From Kitasatospora aureofaciens (lineage in GTDB: Bacteria; Actinomycetota; Actinomycetes; Streptomycetales; Streptomycetaceae): a stretch of 64,000 nt of DNA. The DNA lies in contig JODU01000002.1 of the NCBI GenBank assembly GCA_000720845.1, positions 124,001 through 188,000 on the forward strand, read 5' to 3'. The position numbers were made by a program, and so were the translations under genes. Below are positions 25,272-33,968 of the stretch, one piece after another. Below the pieces are notes generated by a model that was given only the letters and a program-made list of their open reading frames with translations, did no database searches and was not told where the DNA came from. The stretch's first letter is position 1. Each line of letters opens with the position of its first letter.

Positions 25272-25694
25272 ATGCCAGATGCCTTCACCACCCGAGTCCT
25301 CAACCTCGCCACCGGCTCGGCGGAGCGGGTCGCCGACATCACCGGTGACTGCGAGTCCTTCCTGCGCGAGGCGGCGTCCGGTCGCGACGGCCTCCTCAAC
25401 GTCTTCGTCCCGCACGCCACCGCCGGGATCGCGATCATCGAGACCGGCGCCGGCAGCGACGACGACCTGCTGTCGGCCCTGCACACCCTGCTCCCCGCCG
25501 ACGACCGCTGGCAGCACCGCCACGGCAGCCCCGGGCACGGCCGCGACCACGTCCTGCCCGCCTTCGTACCCCCGCACGCCACGCTGCCGGTGATCGGCGG
25601 CCGCCTGGAGCTCGGAACCTGGCAGTCGGTGTGCCTGGTGGACACCAATCGGGACAACCCCGATCGTCAGGTGCGGTTGTCGTTCCTCGGGTGA
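25272..25694 (+). CDS. YjbQ family protein (UPF0047)
   Basis: A 140-residue protein with the UPF0047 beta-sandwich signature: DGLLNVFVPHATAGIAIIETG, then LPADDRWQHRHGSPGHGRDHVLPAFV and PVIGGRLELGTWQSVCLVDTNRDNPDRQVRLSFLG. The histidines in HATAG and GHGRDH are the conserved putative metal ligands. Family members have shown thiamine-phosphate-synthase-like activity when overexpressed, but the true role is open. It is divergent from the flavin monooxygenase gene, 55 bp apart. Confidence 0.9.
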   Translation: MPDAFTTRVLNLATGSAERVADITGDCESFLREAASGRDGLLNVFVPHATAGIAIIETGAGSDDDLLSALHTLLPADDRWQHRHGSPGHGRDHVLPAFVPPHATLPVIGGRLELGTWQSVCLVDTNRDNPDRQVRLSFLG

Positions 25695-25857
25695 GGCCGC
25701 CACGGGACGACGTGCACACCGGACGCCGTACGGGCCCGGCCGGATACGAGTGGCCCGAGAACGTACTGGAGCGCGACGAGATCGTGCGCTGCCCGACCGA
25801 GCCCGGCACGACGACCGCTCCCGAGCACGCGGACGCGCCGTCGGACCGGGCCGGGGA

Positions 25858-27357
25858 TCAGGCGTCCGCGCGGGTCCGGCCCCGGACCACCAGGTGCTTC
25901 ACCAGCGGCCAGGCCAGCAGCAGCACGATCACCGCGTACACCGTCACCGAGAACGGCGTGTTGACCAGCCCCGTCACGCTGCCGTCGCTGATCTGCAGGG
26001 CGCGACGCAGCTGCTGCTCGGCGTTGGGGCCGAGGATGACGCCGATCACGGCGGGCAGAACGGGCAGCCCGTAGCGGCGCATTCCGAACCCGATCAGACC
26101 GATGACCAGCAGGATCACCAGGTCGACCACCTCACCGCCGACGGCGTACGCGCCGACCGCCGCGAAGAACATGATCCCCGCGTAGAGGTACGGCCGCGGG
26201 ATCCGCAGCAGCTTGGCCCACACCGGCGCCAGCGGCAGGTTCAGGGCGAGCAGCAGCACCATGCCCACGAACAGCGAGGCGATCAGGCCCCACACCAGCT
26301 CGGGCTCGCGCTCGAAGAGCAGCGGCCCCGGCTGGATGCCGTACTGCTGGAAGGCGGCCAGCATCACCGCGGCGACCGCCGTGGTCGGCAGGCCGAGCGT
26401 CAGCATGGACACCAGCGTGCCCGCGGCCGAGGCCGACGCCGCCGACTCGGGGCCCGCCACGCCCTCGATGGCGCCCTTGCCCCACTCGTCCTTGTGCTTG
26501 GACAGCCGCTTCTCCGTGACGTACGACAGGAACGTGGGGATCTCCGCGCCGCCCGCCGGGATCGCACCGAACGGAAAGCCGATGAACGGACCGCGCAGCC
26601 AGGACTTCCAGGTGCGCTTCACGTCATCGCGGCCGAGCCAGGGACGGCCCACCGGTATCGGTTCGGCCCCTCCGCGCCGCAGGTGGGCCGCCACCCACAG
26701 CGCCTCGCCGATCGCGAACAGACCGACCGCCACGATCACCACGTCCACGCCGTCGGCGAGTTGCAGCGAACCGAAGGTCAGCCGCTGCTGGCCCGTCATC
26801 TGGTCCAGGCCCACGAGGCCGATCGTCAGACCGATCAGCAGTGAGGCCAGGCCCCTGATCCGCGACGAACCCAGCACCGAGGTCACGGCGATGAACGCCA
26901 GCACCATGATGGCGAAGTAGTCCGGCGCACCGATGTCCACCGCCAGGTCGGCGACCGTCGGAGCGAGCGCCACCAGCAGGATCGTGCCGATCATGCCGCC
27001 CGCGAAGTGACCGATGGCCGCGGCCGCCAGCGCCTGTGCGCCGCGCCCCGCCTTGGCCATGGGGTTGCCCTCCATGGCCGCGACCACGGCGGCGCTCTCG
27101 CCGGGGGTGTTGAGCAGGATGGAGGTGGTCGAACCGCCGAACATCGCGCCGTAGTAGATGCCCGCGAACATGATGAACGCCGCGACCGGATCGAGGCCGT
27201 ACGTCACCGGCAGCAACAGCGCCACCGCCATCGCCGGGCCGATGCCGGGCAGCACGCCGATGGCCGTGCCGAGCAGCACACCGAGGGCGGCCCACAGCAG
27301 GTTCAGCGGCGTCAGGGCCGTGCCGAACCCGTCCATGAGGGAGTTGAGGGCGTTCAT
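25858..27357 (-). CDS. tctA: Tripartite tricarboxylate transporter permease TctA
   Basis: A 499-residue, highly hydrophobic protein with about 11-12 membrane segments. GVLPGIGPAMAVALLLPVTYGLDPVAA (about residues 34-60) and SILLNTPGESAAVVAAMEGNPMAKAGRGAQAL are the conserved TctA substrate-pathway motifs. It is the large permease of a secondary TTT transporter for citrate-like di/tricarboxylates, working with TctB and the periplasmic-type binding protein TctC. All three are adjacent in order C-B-A, with 1 bp between tctB and tctA, so they form one operon. Confidence 0.95.
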   Translation of the reverse strand: MNALNSLMDGFGTALTPLNLLWAALGVLLGTAIGVLPGIGPAMAVALLLPVTYGLDPVAAFIMFAGIYYGAMFGGSTTSILLNTPGESAAVVAAMEGNPMAKAGRGAQALAAAAIGHFAGGMIGTILLVALAPTVADLAVDIGAPDYFAIMVLAFIAVTSVLGSSRIRGLASLLIGLTIGLVGLDQMTGQQRLTFGSLQLADGVDVVIVAVGLFAIGEALWVAAHLRRGGAEPIPVGRPWLGRDDVKRTWKSWLRGPFIGFPFGAIPAGGAEIPTFLSYVTEKRLSKHKDEWGKGAIEGVAGPESAASASAAGTLVSMLTLGLPTTAVAAVMLAAFQQYGIQPGPLLFEREPELVWGLIASLFVGMVLLLALNLPLAPVWAKLLRIPRPYLYAGIMFFAAVGAYAVGGEVVDLVILLVIGLIGFGMRRYGLPVLPAVIGVILGPNAEQQLRRALQISDGSVTGLVNTPFSVTVYAVIVLLLAWPLVKHLVVRGRTRADA

Positions 27358-27358
27358 G

Positions 27359-27904
27359 TCAGAGCACTCCCATCAGCGGACCGCCGGGCAGCGGCACGCC
27401 GAGCAGCTTGTCGAAGACGACATAGGTGATCAGGGACAGCACCGCGGCGATCAGCGGATCGCGGTCCACGCGGCGACTGCCGAGCGCGAAGGCGGCGCCC
27501 CAGAAGAGCAGCGCACCGGCGACGGGGAAGCCGGCCGGCTCGATCAGGGCGGCGGCGCCGAGGAAGATCCCGGACAGCAGCAGCACCGTGCGCCAGTCGG
27601 CCGGTTCGGACAGGTCGATGTCCTCGCCGCCCTCGGCCTCGCCCCGGCCGCCGCGCAGCACGTCGACGGCGAGCAGCGCGGCGATCACCAGCAGGCCGAT
27701 GCCGACCACGACCGGCACGGTCTTCGGGCCGACCGGGCCGCGCTGGGTGATGTCGACGTCCATGGTGAGCGCGTCGGTCAGCACGAGCACGCCGAGCGCC
27801 AGCAGCAGGGCGCACACGCCCAGTTCGGAGTGGTCGCGCAGCCACGAGCGACGGCCGGTGGCCGTGCCCTCGCCGTCCTCGGGGAGTTCGGTCGGCGTCG
27901 TCAC
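27359..27904 (-). CDS. tctB: Tripartite tricarboxylate transporter small subunit TctB
   Basis: A 181-residue protein with four hydrophobic segments: GVCALLLALGVLVLTDAL, PVVVGIGLLVIAALLAVDVL, WRTVLLLSGIFLGAAALIEPAGFPVAGALLFWGAAFALG and PLIAAVLSLITYVVFDKLLGV. The polar loop ITQRGPVGPKTVPV after the first helix is the usual TctB feature. It is the small membrane subunit needed with TctA. Its ATG overlaps the stop of tctC (ATGA), showing coupling. Confidence 0.93.
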   Translation of the reverse strand: MTTPTELPEDGEGTATGRRSWLRDHSELGVCALLLALGVLVLTDALTMDVDITQRGPVGPKTVPVVVGIGLLVIAALLAVDVLRGGRGEAEGGEDIDLSEPADWRTVLLLSGIFLGAAALIEPAGFPVAGALLFWGAAFALGSRRVDRDPLIAAVLSLITYVVFDKLLGVPLPGGPLMGVL

Positions 27905-28887
27905 AGTCCCAGCTCCTTCAGCACCGACACCACACGCTTGTCCTGCGCCTCCAGGAAGTCGCCGAACTCCTCACCGGTCAGGAACGCGTCGTCCCAGCCG
28001 TTCTGGTCCATGGACTTCTTCCACTCGGGCGAGCCGTGCAGTTCCTCGAACAGGCGGATCAGCTTGTTCCGCTGCGCCTCGGACAGACCGGGCGGGGCGA
28101 CGATGCCGCGCCAGTTGGTGAAGTCCACGTCGTAGCCCGACTCCTTGAGCGTGGGAGCGTCCCTGAGGTCGTCCACCCGCTCGGGACCGGTCACCGCGAG
28201 CACCCTCAGTTCGCCCGCCTTGATCTGGTCCAGGTACTCGCCGACTCCGGAGACCCCGAAGCCGACCTTGTTGCCCAGGATCGAGGCGAGCAGTTCGCCG
28301 CCGCCGTCGAAGGGGATGTAGTTGACCGACTTCGGCTGGATCCCGGCGGCCTGTGCCATCAGCATCGGCGCGAGGTGGTCGGGCCCGCCCGGCGACGAAC
28401 CGCCGCCCACCGGGATCTTCCCCGGGTCCTCCTTCCAGGCGTCGATCAGCTCGCCGATCGTCTTGTAGGGCGAGTCCTTGGCGACCACGACGACGTCCTG
28501 CTCCTCGGTGAGCCGCGCGATCGGCGTGGCGTCGGCGAGGGTCTTGGGCGCGTGGTTGGAGCGGGCGGCGCCCACGACACCGAGGCCCATGGACATGGCG
28601 AGCTTGCCGTTTCCGTGCTCGCTCACCAGCCGGCTCAGGCCGACGGTGCCGCCCGCGCCGGGCAGGTTGAACACCTCGATGTTGTGCGTGAGCCCGGCGT
28701 CCTCGGCGTTCTTCGCGGCCGTGCGGGCGGTGATGTCGTAGCCGCCGCCGGGCGTGTTGGGGACCATGAAGCGCAGGCCCGGAATCTGGGTGCCGGAATC
28801 CGAGTCGTCGCCCGAGGAGAGCAACGGCGGTCCCGCCAGTACGAGCACGGCGGCCCCGAGCAGGGCAAGGGGGGTGCGCAGGCGCAC
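27901..28887 (-). CDS. tctC: Tripartite tricarboxylate transporter solute-binding protein TctC
   Basis: A 328-residue Bug-type receptor with an N-terminal signal peptide (VRLRTPLALLGAAVLVLAGPPLL) and no lipobox cysteine, so it may be tethered by an uncleaved signal. Conserved Bug features are LRFMVPNTPGGGYDITART (carboxylate-binding loop), NIEVFNLPGAGGTVGLSRL and GGGSSPGGPDHLAPMLMAQAAGI. It captures a carboxylated ligand and delivers it to TctAB. In-frame GTGs exist at 28899, 28896 and 28887; the last is used. It is divergent from the sensor kinase. Confidence 0.93.
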   Translation of the reverse strand: MRLRTPLALLGAAVLVLAGPPLLSSGDDSDSGTQIPGLRFMVPNTPGGGYDITARTAAKNAEDAGLTHNIEVFNLPGAGGTVGLSRLVSEHGNGKLAMSMGLGVVGAARSNHAPKTLADATPIARLTEEQDVVVVAKDSPYKTIGELIDAWKEDPGKIPVGGGSSPGGPDHLAPMLMAQAAGIQPKSVNYIPFDGGGELLASILGNKVGFGVSGVGEYLDQIKAGELRVLAVTGPERVDDLRDAPTLKESGYDVDFTNWRGIVAPPGLSEAQRNKLIRLFEELHGSPEWKKSMDQNGWDDAFLTGEEFGDFLEAQDKRVVSVLKELGL

Positions 28888-28983
28888 GTGTGACACCACC
28901 TGTCGGTTGGGTAGTTCGGTACGGGGAGCCCTGTGGGGGAGGGTGACGTGGGCCACATGGTGCCCGCGCGCCCGCCGTCTGTC

Positions 28984-29070
28984 TTCCTTGCGGAACCAAG
29001 GGAGGTTGTGTTCATTGCGGTCGCCGGAACCGGTCGGCCGACATCGCTTTCGGATCGCCGCTTCATTGCG
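28984..29070. repeat. Three TTCNTTGCG repeats in the tctC / sensor kinase intergenic region
   Basis: TTCCTTGCG (28984-28992), TTCATTGCG (29011-29019) and TTCATTGCG (29062-29070) lie in the same orientation. The first extends to the dyad TTCC-N4-GGAA and the third to CTTC-N5-GAAG. They sit between the divergent transporter operon and the two-component genes and are candidate sites for the CitB-like response regulator. Confidence 0.5.
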
Positions 29071-29161
29071 AAGCAGGCACATCCCTTTCCTTCGTCGCAG
29101 GTGGGCGCCATGATGGCGACTCGGCCCCCCGCCCCTCAGCCAGCCCGAGAACGAGTCCGCC

Positions 29162-30808
29162 GTGGCCCCCACCTTCCGCCGTCAGACCCTCGCGGGCGAG
29201 ATGCTGGTCCTCCAGCTCGCCATCGTGGTGGTCGTCCTGCTCGCGGTGGCCGCCGTCTCGCTCGCCCAGTCCAAGGCCACCTTCAACCGCGTCGAGGGCC
29301 GCCGGGTCACCGCCCTGGCCGAACAGCTGGCCGCCACGCCGCTGGTCCGCAGCCAGTTGCTGCGCCCGGTGCCGCAGGAGGCCCTCGCCCCGCTGGTCAA
29401 CGCCACGCAGACCCAGTCCGGGGTCACCTCCGTCACGGTGGCCGATGCCGACGGCCGCGTCGTCAGCTCCACCGACCCGACGCTGATCGGCGCCCGGCTG
29501 CCGCGCGGCGCGGGCGCCGGTGTCTCGAGCGGCTGGTCGGGGCCGCTGACCGTGCAGGGCAGCCGGGAGCTCGTCGCCCAGGTCCCGGTGCTCGGCGCCA
29601 CCCGGCAGACGCTCGGCCGGCACCTCGGCACGGTGATGGTCGGTGAGGCCGACCCGACGGCGTGGCAGCGCCTCAGCGGTGCCTCCTCCTACCTCCTCGC
29701 CTACCTCGGCATCGCCAGCGGTCTCGGGGTGGCCGGTTCCTGGCTGCTGGCCCGGCGTGTCAAACGGCAGACCCTCGGCCTGGAGCCGCGCGAGATCGCG
29801 GGCCTGGCCGAACACCGGGAGGCCATGCTGTACGGCATCGCCGAGGGCGTCGTCGCCCTCGACCCGCAGCACCGGCTCACCCTGGTCAACGAGATGGGCC
29901 GGCGCCTGCTCGACCTGCCCGCCGACTGTGTGGGCCAGAGCCTGGACGGCCTCGGCATCGACGGCCGGCTGCTCGACGTCCTCGCCGGCGTCACCTCCGA
30001 GACGGCCGAGCCGCGCGACGAGGTCGTCGTCCGCCGCGGCCGGGTCCTGGTCATGAACCGCATGACCGTCACCAAGGACGGCCGCCCGTTCGGCTCGGTC
30101 ACCACCCTGCGCGACCGCACCGAACTGGCTCGCCTGGAGCGGGAGATCGGCTCCTTCCGCAGCACCTCCGAGCTGCTGCGCGCCCAGGCCCACGAGTTCG
30201 CCAACCAACTGCACACCATCTCCGGGCTCATCCAGATCGGCGAGCAGGACGAGGTGGTGCGCTACGTCCGCGGGCTCAACCAGCGCCGCCAGTCCCTGGA
30301 CGTCACCCTCAGTCGCCGGGTCCGGGACACCGCCGTGGCCGCGCTGATCACGGCGAAGTCCTCCCTCGCGGCCGAGCGCAGGGTCGCCCTGCGCGTCTCG
30401 GACCGTACGGCGCTGGACCGGCTGGAGCCGGCCGACGCCGCCGATGTGGCGACCGTGGTCGGCAACCTCGTCGACAACGCCGTGGACGCCGCCGCGCCCC
30501 CGGACGACGCCCACGAGGCCTGGGTCGAGGTCGAGCTGCGGCAGGACGCCGCCAGCGTCGAGATCGTGGTCCGCGACTCGGGGCCCGGCGTGGCGCCCGA
30601 ACTGGCGCGGGAGGTCTTCTCCCACGGCTTCACCACCAAGGCCGCCCGGCAGGGCGAGCGCGGTATCGGCCTGGCGCTGACCCGGCTGGTCTGCGAACGT
30701 CACGGCGGTGAGATCTCGGTGACCAACACCCCCGAGGGGGCCATGTTCACCGCACGCATGACCGTCAGCCACCTCACCGACGCGGTGGCGGAAGGAGCAG
30801 CACCATGA
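29162..30808 (+). CDS. CitA/DcuS-type sensor histidine kinase
   Basis: A 548-residue membrane sensor: a first helix at about residues 14-36 (LQLAIVVVVLLAVAAVSLA), an extracellular PAS-like citrate/dicarboxylate-sensing domain (about 37-175, with SVTVADADGRVVSSTDP and GTVMVGE), a second helix near 180-200, a cytoplasmic PAS and a SpoOB-type kinase. The phospho-acceptor is in LRAQAHEFANQLHTISGLIQ. The N box is VGNLVDNAVDAA and the G boxes are DSGPGV and GERGIGLAL. It should sense the carboxylate carried by TctABC, or a related one. GTG start; its stop overlaps the response regulator start. Confidence 0.92.
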   Translation: MAPTFRRQTLAGEMLVLQLAIVVVVLLAVAAVSLAQSKATFNRVEGRRVTALAEQLAATPLVRSQLLRPVPQEALAPLVNATQTQSGVTSVTVADADGRVVSSTDPTLIGARLPRGAGAGVSSGWSGPLTVQGSRELVAQVPVLGATRQTLGRHLGTVMVGEADPTAWQRLSGASSYLLAYLGIASGLGVAGSWLLARRVKRQTLGLEPREIAGLAEHREAMLYGIAEGVVALDPQHRLTLVNEMGRRLLDLPADCVGQSLDGLGIDGRLLDVLAGVTSETAEPRDEVVVRRGRVLVMNRMTVTKDGRPFGSVTTLRDRTELARLEREIGSFRSTSELLRAQAHEFANQLHTISGLIQIGEQDEVVRYVRGLNQRRQSLDVTLSRRVRDTAVAALITAKSSLAAERRVALRVSDRTALDRLEPADAADVATVVGNLVDNAVDAAAPPDDAHEAWVEVELRQDAASVEIVVRDSGPGVAPELAREVFSHGFTTKAARQGERGIGLALTRLVCERHGGEISVTNTPEGAMFTARMTVSHLTDAVAEGAAP

Positions 30809-31593
30809 CGGCTACGAGCGGCACGCCCGACGCGACCGCGAGCGCCGCACCCCGCGGGACGACCCGCGCCGCCGCACCGATCGGCGTGCTCGTGGTCGAC
30901 GACGACTTCATGGTGGCCCGCGTCCACCGCGCGTTCGTCGAACGGGTCGAGCCCTTCCGGGTCGTCGGCGCGGCCGGCACCGGGGAGCAGGCGCTGACCG
31001 CCGTCGCGGAACTCCGCCCCGACCTGGTCCTGCTCGACCTGTACCTGCCGGACGTCTTCGGCCTCGACGTCATCCCGCGGCTGCGTGCCGCGGGCCACGA
31101 CTGCGACGTCATGGTCATCAGCGCGGCCCGGGAGGCGGACGCGGTGCGCGGCGCCGTGCGGCACGGTGTCGTCGACTACCTCCTCAAGCCCTTCGAGTTC
31201 GAGGACCTGCGGGTCCGGCTGGAGCGCTACGCCGTTCTGCGGGGCCGGCTGCTCGGCACGGTGGTGCGCAGCCAGGCCGACGTCGACCGGGTCCTGGCCG
31301 GGGCCGCGGCACCGGCCGCACCGGCCCCCACGCTGCCCAAGGGCATGAGCGTGGAGACCGCCGGACTCGTCGAGCGGACCCTGCGCGAGGCCGACGGCAC
31401 CCTGTCCGCCAGCGAGTGCGCGGCGCTGACCGGCATCTCCCGGGTCAGCGCGCGCCGCTACCTGGAGTACTTCCACACCGTGGGCAGTGCGGAGGTCTCC
31501 CTGCGCTACGGGGCGGCGGGCCGCCCCGAGCGCCGCTACCGCTTCCGGGGCGCGGTCACCGGCCCGGCGCTCCGACCCGCAGGCCGTCCATGA
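30805..31593 (+). CDS. CitB/DcuR-type response regulator
   Basis: A 262-residue protein. The receiver domain has VLVVDDDFMVARVH (acidic pocket), LVLLDLYLPDVFG (phospho-Asp), VISAARE and the YLLKPFEF lysine. A Pro/Ala linker (about residues 165-180) leads to the CitB-type HTH: LSASECAALTGISRVSARRYLEYFHTVGSAEVSLRYG. The start overlaps the kinase stop by ATGA. It most likely activates tctCBA. The first 25 residues (Ala/Thr-rich) are an unusual disordered extension. Confidence 0.92.
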   Translation: MTATSGTPDATASAAPRGTTRAAAPIGVLVVDDDFMVARVHRAFVERVEPFRVVGAAGTGEQALTAVAELRPDLVLLDLYLPDVFGLDVIPRLRAAGHDCDVMVISAAREADAVRGAVRHGVVDYLLKPFEFEDLRVRLERYAVLRGRLLGTVVRSQADVDRVLAGAAAPAAPAPTLPKGMSVETAGLVERTLREADGTLSASECAALTGISRVSARRYLEYFHTVGSAEVSLRYGAAGRPERRYRFRGAVTGPALRPAGRP

Positions 31594-32146
31594 CGAAGTC
31601 CAGGAACCGGGTGACCCGCGGCTGCCAGTCGTCGCCGGGATCGATCAGCCAGAGGCCGCCGATGACGAGGAAGAAGTCGTCCGAGGAGACCCCGGGGCGG
31701 ATGGTGCCGGCCTCCTGGTTGGCCCGCAGCAGAAGCTCGGCCGCCTCCATCACCGGCGCGGGCTCCGGCTTCTCCGGTCCGCCGGGCGCGCTGGTGACCA
31801 GCCGGATCGCGTCCGCCAGCCCGGCCTTGGTCATGGCGAACCGGGCCAGGTGGTCCAGCCACTCGCGCAGGGCCCGCTCGGGGTCCAGGGCGGCCAGCAG
31901 CGCGGGCGCGGCGTCGGCCACCTGCCGCATCTCGTAGCGGTACACCTCCAGGACGAGGGCCTCGCGGTGCGGGAAGTTGCGGTAGAAGGTGCCCTGCCCG
32001 ACGCCCGCCTTCTTGGCGATGGCGCTCAGCGGGACGTTCGCGCAACGCGTCAGTTCCTCCGTGGCCACGCGCAGGATGCGCTCGCGGTTGCGCTGTGCGT
32101 CCGAGCGCAGAGGCGCGTCCGCCTTGTCCCTCTTCGACGGCGACAC
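31556..32146 (-). CDS. TetR family transcriptional regulator
   Basis: A 196-residue protein. RNRERILRVATEELTRCANVPLSAIAKKAGVGQGTFYRNFPHREALVLEVY (about residues 19-70) is the TetR DNA-binding domain with its recognition helix around GQGTFYRNF. The rest is the helical ligand domain; AMTKAGLADAIRLVTSAPGGPEKPEP resembles TetR C-domains of the SbtR type. It overlaps the 3' end of the response regulator by 38 bp and is divergent from the molybdenum hydroxylase operon, which it probably represses through the adjacent double operator. Confidence 0.9.
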   Translation of the reverse strand: MSPSKRDKADAPLRSDAQRNRERILRVATEELTRCANVPLSAIAKKAGVGQGTFYRNFPHREALVLEVYRYEMRQVADAAPALLAALDPERALREWLDHLARFAMTKAGLADAIRLVTSAPGGPEKPEPAPVMEAAELLLRANQEAGTIRPGVSSDDFFLVIGGLWLIDPGDDWQPRVTRFLDFVMDGLRVGAPGR

Positions 32147-32186
32147 TCGCCCTCCTCCCGGGTTCGTGGCCGAATCCCGTCCTTGC

Positions 32187-32238
32187 TAACCGGACAACTG
32201 TCCGTTACGTTTCCAGTGAGCGGACAGTTGTCCGGTTA
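32187..32238. promoter_or_regulatory. Double TetR-type operator between tetR and the molybdenum hydroxylase operon
   Basis: An exact 18-bp inverted repeat: TAACCGGACAACTGTCCG (32187-32204) and its reverse complement (32221-32238), 16 bp apart. Each arm holds a 14-bp near-palindrome (CGGACAACTGTCCG; CGGACAGTTGTCCG), so there are two operators of one class, centre to centre about 30 bp. Positioned to block both divergent promoters. Confidence 0.75.
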
Positions 32239-32376
32239 CCCGCCCAGTCTAGCGGCGGACGCGGCCGCGAGAACCGGCCGGTGGCCGACCGGCCGCGGAT
32301 GACCCCCCACTGCCTACAGCCCGTTTCTCCCTGACAACAGACGCCCCCTGTCACCGGACACCAAAGAAGGCTGACC

Positions 32377-32979
32377 ATGGCCCCAACGCCCTCGTCGACG
32401 TCCAGCGCCATCACCCTGAACATCAACGGCGAGAAGCACCAGCTGACCGTCGACCACCGCACCACCCTGCTCGACGCCCTGCGCGAGCGCCTGGATCTCA
32501 CCGGCACCAAGAAGGGCTGCGACCAGGGGCAGTGCGGCGCCTGTACCGTCCTGGTCGACGGGCGCCGCGCCGTCTCCTGCCTGAACCTCGCCGTCGCCGC
32601 CGAGGGACGCGAGATCACCACCATCGAGGGCATGGCCGAGGGCGACCGGCTGCACCCCGTGCAGCAGGCCTTCCTCGACCTCGACGGCTACCAGTGCGGC
32701 TACTGCACCCCCGGGCAGATCTGCTCGGCGATCGCGGTCATCGAGGAGCACGCGGCCGGCTGGCCCAGCGCCGCCACCGAGGACGTACGCCCCGAGGCCG
32801 GACCACCGCCCCTGACGCCGGACGAGATCCGCGAACGGATGAGCGGCAACCTGTGCCGCTGCGGCGCCTACGTCTCCATCGTCCAGGCGGTCACCCGCGC
32901 CGCCGAGGCCCACGAGGCCGCGGCCCACGACGACGACCGTGCCGACCGGCGCGAGACCACCGAGGAGACGGCCGCATGA
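32377..32979 (+). CDS. Molybdenum hydroxylase 2Fe-2S subunit (PaoA/YagT-like)
   Basis: A 200-residue iron-sulfur subunit. GCDQGQCGACTVLVDG binds the plant-type [2Fe-2S] cluster; YQCGYCTPGQICS and SGNLCRCGAY bind the second. TTIEGMAEGDRLHPVQQAF and PDEIRERMSGN are characteristically like E. coli YagT/PaoA rather than generic xanthine dehydrogenase. Unlike PaoA there is no Tat signal: the N terminus is short and Ser/Thr-rich, so the enzyme should be cytoplasmic. First gene of a coupled four-gene operon; the next start overlaps its stop. Confidence 0.9.
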   Translation: MAPTPSSTSSAITLNINGEKHQLTVDHRTTLLDALRERLDLTGTKKGCDQGQCGACTVLVDGRRAVSCLNLAVAAEGREITTIEGMAEGDRLHPVQQAFLDLDGYQCGYCTPGQICSAIAVIEEHAAGWPSAATEDVRPEAGPPPLTPDEIRERMSGNLCRCGAYVSIVQAVTRAAEAHEAAAHDDDRADRRETTEETAA

Positions 32980-33968
32980 GGGAATTCGGATACCAGCGCG
33001 CCGAAGACGTCTCCGGCGCCGTCGCCCTGCTCGCCGCCGACCCGGACGCCCGCTTCCTCGGCGGCGGCACCAACCTCGTCGACCTGATGAAGACCGGCGT
33101 CGAGCGCCCCGCCCGGCTCGTCGACGTCCGAGAACTCCCCCTGGACGGCATCGAGGAGACCGCGGACGGCGGCCTGCGCATCGGCGCCACCGTCACCAAC
33201 AGCGACCTCGCCGCCCACCCCGACGTACGCCGCCGCTACCCGGCCCTGACCCAGGCGGTCCTGGCCGGCGCCTCCGGCCAGCTGCGCAACATGGCCACCG
33301 TAGGCGGCAACCTCCTCCAGCGCACCCGCTGCGGCTACTTCACCGACCTGAGCAAGCCCTGCAACAAGCGTGCCCCCGGCAGCGGTTGCTCCGCGCTCAC
33401 GGGCGAGCACCACAACCACGCCGTCCTGGGCGCCTCCGACCACTGCGTGGCCCTCCACCCCTCCGACATGGGCGTGGCCCTCGCCGCCTTCGACGCCGTC
33501 GTCGGCTACGAAACCCTCGACGGGCCCGGCGAGCTGCCGCTGGCCGACTTCTACCTCCCGGTCGGTGACACCCCGCACCGCGAGACCTCCCTGCCGCCCG
33601 GCGCGCTGATCACCGGCATCACCCTGCCGGCCGCCGCGGTCGCCGCCCGCTCCCGCTACCGCAAGGTGCGCGAGCGTGCCTCGTACGCCTTCGCGATCGG
33701 CTCGGTCGCCGCCGCGCTCGACGTCGAGGACGGCGTCGTGCGCGAAGCCCGGCTGGCCTTCGGCGCGGTCGCCTCGCGGCCCTGGCGGGCCCGCGCGGCC
33801 GAGGCCGTACTGACCGGAGCACCGGCCGACGGCGACACCTTCGCCGCCGCCGCGGACGCCGAACTCGCGGCCGCCAGGCCGCTGCCCGACAACGGATACA
33901 AGGTGACCCTCATGCGCAACCTCGTGGTGGCCGTCCTGACCGAACTCGCCGAGGAGACCGCCCGATGA
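32976..33968 (+). CDS. Molybdenum hydroxylase FAD subunit (PaoB/YagS-like)
   Basis: A 330-residue FAD-binding subunit: FLGGGTNLVDLMKTGVERP and ASGQLRNMATVGGNLLQRTRCGYF are the CO-dehydrogenase-flavoprotein FAD contacts. An inserted segment holds four cysteines, in RCGYF, KPCNKR, GSGCSA and DHCVALHPSD. In E. coli PaoB a matching loop carries an extra [4Fe-4S] cluster, so this subunit is likely to have one. Start and stop both overlap their neighbours by ATGA. Confidence 0.9.
   Translation: MREFGYQRAEDVSGAVALLAADPDARFLGGGTNLVDLMKTGVERPARLVDVRELPLDGIEETADGGLRIGATVTNSDLAAHPDVRRRYPALTQAVLAGASGQLRNMATVGGNLLQRTRCGYFTDLSKPCNKRAPGSGCSALTGEHHNHAVLGASDHCVALHPSDMGVALAAFDAVVGYETLDGPGELPLADFYLPVGDTPHRETSLPPGALITGITLPAAAVAARSRYRKVRERASYAFAIGSVAAALDVEDGVVREARLAFGAVASRPWRARAAEAVLTGAPADGDTFAAAADAELAAARPLPDNGYKVTLMRNLVVAVLTELAEETAR

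Noticed and set aside
25691..25857. Possible small plus-strand gene after the YjbQ gene (starts GTG at 25691, begins MRPPRDDVHTGRRTGPAGYEWPE)
   Set aside because: The segment looks mildly protein-like and its GTG overlaps the yjbQ stop, but the frame has no stop before it runs over 200 bp antisense into tctA. Could be a decayed or frameshifted small gene; not supported enough to annotate.
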